The position numbers were made by a program, and so were the translations under genes. The notes beneath the pieces are model-generated. The model was not told where the DNA came from. It did no database searches and saw only the letters and a list, made by a program, of their open reading frames with translations. A stretch of 64,000 nucleotides of DNA, taken from the NCBI RefSeq assembly GCF_039830145.1, contig NZ_CP156082.1, positions 80,001-144,000 of the forward strand. The letters are read 5' to 3'. This stretch comes from Croceibacterium sp. TMG7-5b_MA50. GTDB taxonomy: Bacteria > Pseudomonadota > Alphaproteobacteria > Sphingomonadales > Sphingomonadaceae. Below, piece by piece: positions 57,660-64,000 of this stretch (position 1 is its first letter; each line of letters begins with the position of its first letter).

Positions 57660-59075
57660 ATGCTCACGTTCGACCGGCGCACGATGGTCAGTCTGTCTTG
57701 CCTGCTGCCGCTGGGCGGATGTGCCACGTTGGCGCGGCCGAGTGGCGGCACCGTGCAGTTGCGCCGGATAGCGGTGGAGGCGCCCTTCGCCATGCCGCCT
57801 GTCACCGCGCCGGATTTTGGCGCCTGCCCCCTATTCTCCATCACCGATCACGGCGCCAGTCAGCAGGACCAGCGCCGTACGCAGGCTGCGCTCGCCGCGG
57901 CCATCGCCGCAGCCAGCCGGGCCGGCGGCGGCACCGTGATCGTGCCGCCGGGCACCTGGCCGACCGGACCGGTCCATCTGCTAAGCAACGTGAACCTGCA
58001 TCTGGCGGATGGCGCGGTGCTGCTGTTCTCGGACGATCCCGCCGATTACCTGCCGGCGGTGCAGACCTCATGGGAGGGGATCGAATGCTTCAACTACTCG
58101 CCGCTGGTCTATGCCTTCGAAGCCGAGAACGTGGGCGTCACCGGCACGGGCACGCTGCAGGCGCGGCTCGATCGGTGGAGCGAATGGTACGATCGCCCAC
58201 CCGCGCACATGCAGGCGCTGGTCGAGCTCTACACCATGGCGCGTACCGGCGTGCCGGTGGATCAGCGGCAAATGGCGGTCGGGCAGAACCATCTGCGTCC
58301 CCATTTCATCCAGTTCAATCGCTGCCGCAACGTGCTGCTGGAAGGCATCAGGATCGAAGGCAGCCCGTTCTGGACGGTCCACCCGCTGTTATGCCGCGAC
58401 GTCACGATCCGGGGGATCAGCATACGCGCACATGGCCACAACAATGATGGTGTCGATCCTGAAATGAGCGAGAACGTCCTGATCGAGGATTGCATCTTCG
58501 ATCAGGGCGACGATGCCATCTCGGTCAAGTCGGGCCGCGACATGGATGCTTGGCGGCTGGCCGCGCCGTGCCGCAACGTGGTGGTGCGCAATTGCACGAT
58601 CCGTAACGGCCACCAGCTGATGGCGATCGGCAGCGAGCTGTCCGCCGGGATCGAGAACGTGCTGGTCGACAATTGCCATTTCACCGGCGACGGAAAGGGC
58701 GCGGATGGCTGGGCGGTGCCGATCAACAACCTGCTTTACGTGAAGACCAACGAACGGCGCGGCGGCTTTGTCCGCAACATCCACATGCGCCGGGTCAGCG
58801 CGACCACCATCCAGGGATCGGTGCTGGGTGTCGAAACCGACGTGCTGTACCAGTGGCGCACGCTGCTGCCGACATATGAGCGGCGGCTGACGCCCATCGA
58901 AGAGCTGCATGTCAGCGACGTCACCGTGCAGCAGGCCGGCCACGTTGTCCGTATCCTGGCGAAGGCGGAGCAGCCCGTCCGGGATGTGCGGCTGACCCGG
59001 GTAGAGGTCGCGCAGGTGGCCGGCGAACCGGCGATCCTGCAAAACGTGAACGGCTACGCCGCCGCCGCTGCCTGA
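57660..59075 (+). CDS. GH28 pectinase-like lipoprotein
   Basis: A 471 aa glycoside hydrolase family 28 protein. The N-terminus FDRRTMVSLSCLLPLGGC combines a twin-arginine pair with a lipobox, suggesting Tat export and lipid anchoring. The right-handed beta-helix has the catalytic-aspartate motifs NNDGVDPE and GDDAISVKSG, an NGHQLMAIGSE (the usual GHG is GHQ) and a basic LYVKTNERRGG. It probably cleaves galacturonan or another uronide. GGGAGAG 6 nt before ATG 57660 decides the start. No other pectin gene is near. It overlaps the acyltransferase gene end by 22 nt. Confidence 0.88.
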   Translation: MLTFDRRTMVSLSCLLPLGGCATLARPSGGTVQLRRIAVEAPFAMPPVTAPDFGACPLFSITDHGASQQDQRRTQAALAAAIAAASRAGGGTVIVPPGTWPTGPVHLLSNVNLHLADGAVLLFSDDPADYLPAVQTSWEGIECFNYSPLVYAFEAENVGVTGTGTLQARLDRWSEWYDRPPAHMQALVELYTMARTGVPVDQRQMAVGQNHLRPHFIQFNRCRNVLLEGIRIEGSPFWTVHPLLCRDVTIRGISIRAHGHNNDGVDPEMSENVLIEDCIFDQGDDAISVKSGRDMDAWRLAAPCRNVVVRNCTIRNGHQLMAIGSELSAGIENVLVDNCHFTGDGKGADGWAVPINNLLYVKTNERRGGFVRNIHMRRVSATTIQGSVLGVETDVLYQWRTLLPTYERRLTPIEELHVSDVTVQQAGHVVRILAKAEQPVRDVRLTRVEVAQVAGEPAILQNVNGYAAAAA

Positions 59076-60130
59076 AGGCGATATGGGAACAGGCGCTTCA
59101 GCCGGTTGCATGGCCGTTCCACCAGATGCCACGATGCGGCGCCAAACGCGATCGCCACCGGCGTGGTGATCAGGAACACGCGGAAGCCGGGATCGAGCAG
59201 GGTCGGATCGATATGGCTGACCAGCACCCAAGCGAACAGGTGCCAGATATACAGGCCGTAACTGACCCGCCCGACATATCGCACCGGCCCGCTGCCGAGC
59301 ACCGCGCCTGCCGGTCCGGGCAGGCCATGCCGCGCCGCCAGCACCAGGAAGGCCATGGGGATCACGCGCAGAAAGTCGTTCACCGCATAGGGCAGCGGAT
59401 GGAACACGTATTGGGCGCTAAGCACCGCAAGCGCGATCAGGCTGGCACCGCCAAGCCATTGCAGCAGATGCTGCCGCCCCCCATCGCCCGGTCGGTCGCG
59501 GACTGCCAGCGCCACCAGGCCGCCCAGCGCCAGCGCGTCCATCATGGCCGGCGTCAGCACGTCCTGCGGCGGCATGTCGGGCCAGATCAGCTCCATGAGG
59601 TGGCGGAACAGCAGGGCGGCCACGATCGTCGCCAGCATTGCCGCGCGCAGCCAGCGGCGCGGCAGCAGCAGGATCAGCAGCGGCCAACCTAGATAGAACT
59701 GCTCCTCCACCGCCAGCGTCCAGAGATGCACGGTGGCCCACGGCTCCCAATCGGGTTGGCGCGCGTACCACAGGTTGGACAGGAAGGTGGCGTGATACCA
59801 GATGGTTTCGCGCACCCCTTCCACCCTGAACGCCAGCCCCACGGCCAGCATCAGGTAATAGGTCGGGAACAGCCGCAGCACGCGTCGGGCATAGAACGCC
59901 GCCAGTGATGCGCCGATCCGGGCCGGGCGGCCCTCCGCATGCTCGTCCAGCAGGATGCCGGTGATCAGGAAGCCGCTCAGCACGAAGAACAGGCGGACGC
60001 CCAGGTGCCCGAACCATGACGATTGCAGCCAGTAATGCGTGATGAGGACACCCAGCACCGCGAAGCAGCGCAGCCCGTCCAGCTGCGGATAATGGGCCCG
60101 CGCATCCTGGTCTGCTGTCATTGTTCGCAT
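59054..60130 (-). CDS. acyltransferase-3 family membrane protein
   Basis: A 358 aa multi-pass O-acyltransferase with YPQLDGLRCFAVLGVLITHYW at the start (R and catalytic-type H), RLFFVLSGFLITGILLDEH and YYLMLAVGLAFRVEGV, and a C-terminal VERPCNRL. It modifies an exported glycan or lipid that cannot be named. The ATG at 60130 has an AGGGG site; ATG 60121 is an alternative. It is divergent from folB, and its 3' end overlaps that of GH28 by 22 nt. Confidence 0.86.
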   Translation of the reverse strand: MRTMTADQDARAHYPQLDGLRCFAVLGVLITHYWLQSSWFGHLGVRLFFVLSGFLITGILLDEHAEGRPARIGASLAAFYARRVLRLFPTYYLMLAVGLAFRVEGVRETIWYHATFLSNLWYARQPDWEPWATVHLWTLAVEEQFYLGWPLLILLLPRRWLRAAMLATIVAALLFRHLMELIWPDMPPQDVLTPAMMDALALGGLVALAVRDRPGDGGRQHLLQWLGGASLIALAVLSAQYVFHPLPYAVNDFLRVIPMAFLVLAARHGLPGPAGAVLGSGPVRYVGRVSYGLYIWHLFAWVLVSHIDPTLLDPGFRVFLITTPVAIAFGAASWHLVERPCNRLKRLFPYRLQAAAAA

Positions 60131-60227
60131 GGGCCCCTGCATCCTGGTGTCAGCTTGTCGGGCAAGCGGCTGTCCGGTGCAACCATGCGGGTGGACAGGG
60201 GCCGCGCGCTGCGCCATCGCGCGCACC

Positions 60228-60599
60228 ATGGCCGACCGACTGACGCTGGAGATCGCGGACTTCGTGCACGACGTGCACACCGGCATCTATTCGGAAGAGA
60301 CGGGCAAGCCGCAACCGCTGCGCTTCACCGTCAGCGTGGAGATGGTGCCCGCACCCCGGTACGAGCCGGATACCCCGCTGTCGGCCAGCAAGAACTACAT
60401 GGACCTGAAATTCGCCGCCTCCGCCGCATTGCCGGCGGGCGTGCACTTCACGCTGATCGAATCAGTCGCCGATCATGTGGCGGAAACACTGTTCGTCGCC
60501 GATGAGCGGGTGGCGGCGGTGACGGTCAAGATCGTCAAGCTGGCGCTGAGCGAGGCGGGCGAGCAGATCGGCATCACGCTGCACCGGGAACGGCGCTGA
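60228..60599 (+). CDS. folB: dihydroneopterin aldolase
   Basis: Folate-pathway enzyme converting dihydroneopterin to 6-hydroxymethyl-dihydropterin. The 123 aa protein has DFVHDVHTGIYSEETGKPQPL, the E in ESVADHVAETLF and the catalytic K in TVKIVKLAL. The ATG at 60228 gives a normal length. It shares one base (TGATG) with the next gene, a mini-SDR. Confidence 0.9.
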   Translation: MADRLTLEIADFVHDVHTGIYSEETGKPQPLRFTVSVEMVPAPRYEPDTPLSASKNYMDLKFAASAALPAGVHFTLIESVADHVAETLFVADERVAAVTVKIVKLALSEAGEQIGITLHRERR

Positions 60600-60919
60600 T
60601 GGGGCAGGTCGTGCTGGTGGCGACCGGCCTGCCGTCGTCGGCGCTCGATGCCGCGGCCGCCTTCCATGCCGAATACCTACCGCAGGCCCGCGCACTGCTG
60701 GCGAGCGGCGCGGACATCGCCATCCGGTTCGATCCAGCCGACCACCCCCATGGTGCCTGGCGCCTCGCCGCAGTGCAGGAACTGGCGCGGGAGGCCGCGC
60801 CGCTGCGGGTCAACGGCGTTGTGGGCGATGGTGGCGCCGGGACGGAGCAGGTCCTGGCCTGGTTCGCCGACGCGACGGCGATCACCGGGCAGATCCTGGC
60901 AGTGGAGATCCCGTCTTAG
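60599..60919 (+). CDS. mini short-chain dehydrogenase-like protein
   Basis: A 106 aa protein. Residues about 52-104 match the C-terminal half of SDR enzymes: AAVQELAREAAPLRVNGVVG resembles the substrate-loop entry, and VLAWFADATAITGQILAVE resembles the terminal ITGQ-x-L-x-V-D motif. The catalytic YxxxK is absent and the nucleotide-binding half is reduced to about 50 residues. Coupling to folB by a one-base overlap recalls folM, an SDR-type pterin reductase. It is probably a reduced, non-catalytic relative; function unknown. Confidence 0.65.
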   Translation: MGQVVLVATGLPSSALDAAAAFHAEYLPQARALLASGADIAIRFDPADHPHGAWRLAAVQELAREAAPLRVNGVVGDGGAGTEQVLAWFADATAITGQILAVEIPS

Positions 60920-60949
60920 CGAGTGCCTGAGCGGGCGGGGTTTGCGCTG

Positions 60950-60973
60950 GAAGTTGACACTAAGTTGACACCT
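60950..60973 (+). repeat. tandem direct-repeat motif, copy C
   Basis: AGTTGACAC half-sites start 11 bp apart (60952 and 60963) and are followed by CTCCCT, as in copy B. It lies in the 199 nt between the converging mini-SDR and TonB-like genes, 30 nt past the former's stop. The rest of that gap holds no gene or obvious terminator. Confidence 0.6.
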
Positions 60974-61118
60974 CCCTTGGTCCAACACAGCGGGTCGGCG
61001 ACACGCTGAACGGTCGGACGGAACGGGGCAGCGGGAGGGGCTGGCGAGGCATGGGCGTGCGATGGCAAATACGTCCGGTGTAGGACAGCGCCACCTTAGA
61101 AAACGCCCAGGTTAAGGA

Positions 61119-61943
61119 TTACCGTGGCGGCCGTGCCCCGGTCGAATACTGGATCCGGATCCGTACCCATTCGCCGACCTGTTCCTTGCCACCGATGCGT
61201 GGCGGGCGGACGCGGAACTGCCAGGCGGCGGCGAGCACCGCGCGCAACAGGTTCGATCCCGGTGGCTGTTCGGACAGGCCGACGCAATCCTCGACCCGAT
61301 ACCCCGCCACGGTGCGGCAGGTGATGAGGCCGTAGCCCGGACCGCTCGCAGTGGAGAGATATCCCGCCAACTCACTATCCGTCGGCTCCCGATACCAGCG
61401 CGCGGCGTACATCGGTTCGCCGTTTGGTGTGCTGCCGACCCGTTCGCTGTCGCCCGGCATGCCGTTGCCGGGGGGTGGCGCCGGCGGACCATAGACGGGG
61501 CCGGCGGGTGCGGCGGGTGCCCGAGGGCGCGGCGGCGCCGGCGGCTGCGGCGAGGGCAGGCGGAACGTGTCCGAACGCGGGATGATCAGCGCCGGCGGTG
61601 TAGGGGCAGGGCTGTCGAGGATCTCCGGCCGGGGCTGCACGTCCGGTGGGGTTGGCTGCGGCTGGGTTGCCGCTGCCTGCTGCGTTGGCTGGGGCTGGGG
61701 CTGGGTCTCCGGCGCCTGTTCAGGCTCGTCAACGGCTGGCTCCGGGCTCACGTCGAAGGAGGTAATCGCCGGTCCGTCCGGATCGCCCGGGCGGGTGATG
61801 CCGGTGCCGAGCGTCAGCAGGACGAGCAACAGCAGGAGCTCGATCCCCATCGCCACGCCGATGCCGATCGCGCGATCGCCCAGCCGGGCGCGCAGCGCGG
61901 CAAGCCGGCTGCGGGGTTGGGCGATGTCGGGGGATGCGACCAT
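61119..61943 (-). CDS. TonB-like proline-rich membrane protein
   Basis: A 274 aa protein with an N-terminal cytoplasmic tail (about 1-26), one membrane helix (about 27-47), a long periplasmic proline/glutamine-rich spacer (about 65-165) and a folded C-terminal part (about 170-270) that could be a TonB C-terminal-type domain (LLRAVLAAAWQFRVRPPRIGG). It resembles a non-canonical energy transducer or an envelope-spanning linker, but no ExbB/ExbD genes are adjacent, so the call is tentative. Confidence 0.65.
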   Translation of the reverse strand: MVASPDIAQPRSRLAALRARLGDRAIGIGVAMGIELLLLLVLLTLGTGITRPGDPDGPAITSFDVSPEPAVDEPEQAPETQPQPQPTQQAAATQPQPTPPDVQPRPEILDSPAPTPPALIIPRSDTFRLPSPQPPAPPRPRAPAAPAGPVYGPPAPPPGNGMPGDSERVGSTPNGEPMYAARWYREPTDSELAGYLSTASGPGYGLITCRTVAGYRVEDCVGLSEQPPGSNLLRAVLAAAWQFRVRPPRIGGKEQVGEWVRIRIQYSTGARPPR

Positions 61944-62003
61944 TGCCGCGGGTCTTAGCGGCGGGTGGCGATGAAACCAATCGCCGCCGCCACCGGATGC
62001 AAA

Positions 62004-62387
62004 TCAATGTGCGGCGTGCTGCTCCACCGCTTCCCGCAGAAGGTCGATCAGGTGATCGGGCGGGCACGGCTTAGTGCAGGCCAGCGCTCGCGGATAGCGC
62101 TGGTGGACCTCGCCCGGTGTGACATGACCGGAATGGAAGATGATCGGCACGCCCGCCTTGGTCAGCGCATCGGCGAGCGGAAACACTTCGCCATCGGCGG
62201 TGTAGACGTCGAGGATCGCCGCATCGGGCAGTTCCTGATCGATCGCCACGAAGGCGTGCTCCTTGTCAGCGAACGGCCCTTCCAGTTCGAAGCCGAGATC
62301 CCGGACCGTCTCCGACAGGTCCAGCGCGATAATGAACTCGTCTTCGACCACCAGAACCTTGGGCCGATCGCCATGCAACGTCGCCAT
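62004..62387 (-). CDS. single-domain response regulator
   Basis: A 127 aa receiver domain without output domain. The acidic pocket is KVLVVEDEFIIALDL, the phosphoacceptor D lies in AAILDVYTADGE, the conserved T/S switch in IIFHSGHV and K in ACTKPCPPDHL. No histidine kinase is adjacent, so it is an orphan. Free-standing receivers in sphingomonads often relay phosphoryl groups in stress or motility pathways. Confidence 0.9.
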   Translation of the reverse strand: MATLHGDRPKVLVVEDEFIIALDLSETVRDLGFELEGPFADKEHAFVAIDQELPDAAILDVYTADGEVFPLADALTKAGVPIIFHSGHVTPGEVHQRYPRALACTKPCPPDHLIDLLREAVEQHAAH

Positions 62388-62481
62388 GTTCGTTCTCCTG
62401 AGAGCCGTGATGGGCCCTTGTACTTGGGAAACGAACCGGGCGGGCGGGGCAATGGTTCCCCATTGTTAGCCCGCTAGGCAA

Positions 62482-63033
62482 TCACACGCGGCCGAACCGT
62501 TCCTCGTATCCGGTGATATTCCCGGCGGCGAGCAGGCGCGCCTGCGCCGGCCAGTCATCGCGCCGGATGCGACCCTGAAACCGGCCGAGCTGCGCATCCA
62601 CGCGGTCGATCTCCGCATCGTCCCAAGCGGCGATCTGGTCCAGCCGGGTGATGCCAAGCGCGTGCAGCTGATCGACCAGCTTGGGGCCGAGGCCCTTGAT
62701 GCGCAGCAGCTCGCTTTCAGTCGCAGGCGCCTCCACGGCTGTGGGGATCATGTCGGGCGGCGGCGGGGTGATGGCTGCGCCGGCGATCACCGCCTCTCCG
62801 ACGCCGGCCATGCCAGCGGGCGCGGCGGGGGGCAGCTCGCTCATCGCGGCGGCGGCGGGGGGCGCATCGATCAGCGCCTGGTTGCGGCGGGCGGGAGCCT
62901 CCGCCTCCGCCGGGTCACGCGCCAGGTCCACCCGCGTGCGGCGGTTGGCGGCACGGATCCACAGCAGCACCAGCACGGCCACGACCAGTGCGATGACGAC
63001 GAGCAGCCAATTGGCTTCGATCCATTGGGTCAT
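62482..63033 (-). CDS. membrane-anchored helix-hairpin-helix protein
   Basis: A 183 aa protein with one N-terminal membrane helix (about 7-27), a variable alanine/proline-rich linker (about 40-105) and a C-terminal helix-hairpin-helix-like domain (about 113-183; ELLRIKGLGPKLVDQLHALG, then LDQIAAWDDAEIDRVDAQLG). The domain resembles that fused to ribosomal L21 or NADH dehydrogenase subunits in other proteins. Partner unknown. The ATG at 63033 opens with TQWIEANWLL. Confidence 0.75.
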   Translation of the reverse strand: MTQWIEANWLLVVIALVVAVLVLLWIRAANRRTRVDLARDPAEAEAPARRNQALIDAPPAAAAMSELPPAAPAGMAGVGEAVIAGAAITPPPPDMIPTAVEAPATESELLRIKGLGPKLVDQLHALGITRLDQIAAWDDAEIDRVDAQLGRFQGRIRRDDWPAQARLLAAGNITGYEERFGRV

Positions 63034-63072
63034 GGCATGATCCTCTACGCCGGGCGCCGCCAAGCTGACAAG

Positions 63073-64000
63073 CTACAGCGGATCGGCCGGCCCGCGCAGG
63101 GGTTGGGGGCCGGGGGCATCGCTTGTCTCGCCCACATCTTCCTTGGCCAGCTTGCGGGTGAACAGCACCCGATCTTCCGGTCCGAAGCCGTAGCGCCAGA
63201 TAACCAACCCGTAGGCGCCCAGGATCGCGGGGATGCCGAACACCAACTCCGCCCATTCGGGCAGACGGATGGCGATCTGCCCGGCGGCCACCGCCGCCAG
63301 CGCGGCCCACACCAGCGCCCAGCGCCAATTGTTGACCATGTGCCCCAGGATGCGGCCGAGCAGCACCGCCTTCGCCAGCGATGCCGCCCCCAGCGCCACC
63401 ATCAGGCACGCCGCCGCCAACGCCGCCTGCCAGCTGGGCGGCAGGTTGTAGCGTTGCGCCACGATCATGGCGCCGACCGTCAGCACCCCCTGCAGCACGA
63501 TGGTGGCGATCGACAGCCACAGATTGCGCAGCCGCGCCACGTAGACGAGCGCGCTTTCCGCCACCACCGCCGTCGCCGCGACCACCTCGGCCAGCAGCAG
63601 GAAACCCAACGCGCCGTTGCCGCCGACAAAGCCGGGGCCGACGATGCCCATGATCGCTTCGCCCGGAATCCCCAGCGCGAGCGCCACGCCGGCCTGCGCG
63701 GCGGTGATCCAGAACCCGACCTGGCAGACCTGCCGGGCGATCGCGGCATAGTCCCGCTCCGCCAGCTTGCGGGTCAGCACAGGACCCAGGATCGGTTCGA
63801 AACTGGTCTTCAGCTTCTGTGGCAGGCTGGCGACCTGCTGCGCCACGTAATACACGCCCACGGCGGACGGGGCGGCGAACAGGCCGAGGACGAAGATGTC
63901 GAGCCGCCGCGTGCCCCATTCGATCGCGTCCGCCGCCGCCAGCGGGCTGCCGCGCGCGAGCAATCGGCGGCTGCGCGTCAGCGACGGGCGCCAGCCATGC
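63073..64000 (-). CDS. lipopolysaccharide/polysaccharide flippase, 5' part outside window
   Basis: The frame stays open to the right edge (first visible residues HGWRPSLTRSRRLL), so about 309 residues of a longer membrane protein are seen and the start is missing. It shows at least seven helices and the Wzx/MATE-like segments RRLDIFVLGLFAAPSAVGVYYVA and SFEPILGPVLTRKLAERDYA. It probably translocates a lipid-linked glycan. The stop is 39 nt upstream of the helix-hairpin-helix gene. Confidence 0.8.
   Translation of the reverse strand, partial: HGWRPSLTRSRRLLARGSPLAAADAIEWGTRRLDIFVLGLFAAPSAVGVYYVAQQVASLPQKLKTSFEPILGPVLTRKLAERDYAAIARQVCQVGFWITAAQAGVALALGIPGEAIMGIVGPGFVGGNGALGFLLLAEVVAATAVVAESALVYVARLRNLWLSIATIVLQGVLTVGAMIVAQRYNLPPSWQAALAAACLMVALGAASLAKAVLLGRILGHMVNNWRWALVWAALAAVAAGQIAIRLPEWAELVFGIPAILGAYGLVIWRYGFGPEDRVLFTRKLAKEDVGETSDAPGPQPLRGPADPL

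Overview
The window is about 67 percent GC, almost completely coding, and reads as core chromosome of an alphaproteobacterium of the order Sphingomonadales, most likely an Erythrobacteraceae or Sphingomonadaceae member. The support is the gene order (ispH-thrB-rnhA; argS-SPOR-nagZ-scpA-scpB-tatABC; FKBP-gatC-gatA-gatB; cobA-DUF2849-cysI-DUF934-cysH; pyrE-pdxJ-acpS-lepB; coxB-ctaD-ctaB-ctaG-coxC-SURF1-thrC), an EcfG-type promoter and many GTG starts in overlapping genes. I see no prophage, insertion sequence, CRISPR array, integron or defence island. The only RNA gene found is tRNA-Thr(UGU).

Layout. 0-3.2 kb: ribonuclease HI, homoserine kinase and IspH (minus), then a lipoprotein. 3.2-10.1 kb: a plus-strand run of argS, a SPOR protein, cytochrome b561, nagZ, the condensin subunits scpA/scpB and the Tat translocase. 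10.1-15.7 kb: an exported amidohydrolase, a beta-hydroxyacid dehydrogenase, threonine dehydratase, arginyltransferase Bpt and a GH24 lysozyme. 15.7-19.2 kb: glnBA behind a likely sigma-54 promoter, argC and an SH3 protein. 19.2-24.2 kb: M17 aminopeptidase, DUF4163/DUF3298 lipoprotein, methionine aminopeptidase, ccmAB and a small lipoprotein. 24.2-29.6 kb: GatCAB with an acyltransferase gene between gatA and gatB, an anchored FKBP and rpsU. 29.9-38.7 kb: a long minus-strand sulfur region. 38.8-40.5 kb: queF, an entericidin-like peptide, a PAS/winged-helix regulator and the tRNA. 40.5-48.3 kb: an RNase H-fold-like protein, rarA, ruvX, a DUF3089 hydrolase, an AI-2E family transporter, a fused acpS-lepB frame, pdxJ and pyrE. 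48.4-57.6 kb: aa3-type cytochrome oxidase with assembly factors, thrC and an rRNA-methyltransferase-like gene. 57.6-64 kb: a GH28 lipoprotein, an acyltransferase, folB plus a mini-SDR, a TonB-like protein, a single-domain response regulator, a helix-hairpin-helix membrane protein and the 3' part of a flippase running off the edge.

How they work together. Sulfate reduction and siroheme (cobA, cysI, cysH, DUF934, DUF2849) lie beside sulfur-amino-acid enzymes (metC, sseA). Nitrogen assimilation is covered by glnB and glnA. Threonine synthesis and breakdown genes (thrB, thrC, ilvA) are scattered. The cox cluster carries haem synthesis and copper-insertion factors next to the oxidase subunits, and ccmAB supply cytochrome c maturation.

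The most unusual observations are an uninterrupted acpS-lepB open reading frame; a 24-25 bp tandem direct-repeat motif (two AGTKKACAC half-sites 11 bp apart) found in three unrelated intergenic gaps; a catalytically incomplete mini-SDR overlapping folB; foreign-function genes inside tightly overlapping operons (ridA in the cys operon, an acyltransferase in gatCAB, mscS behind metC); and clean EcfG and RpoN promoter matches. All functional calls rest on reading motifs by eye; no database search was run.
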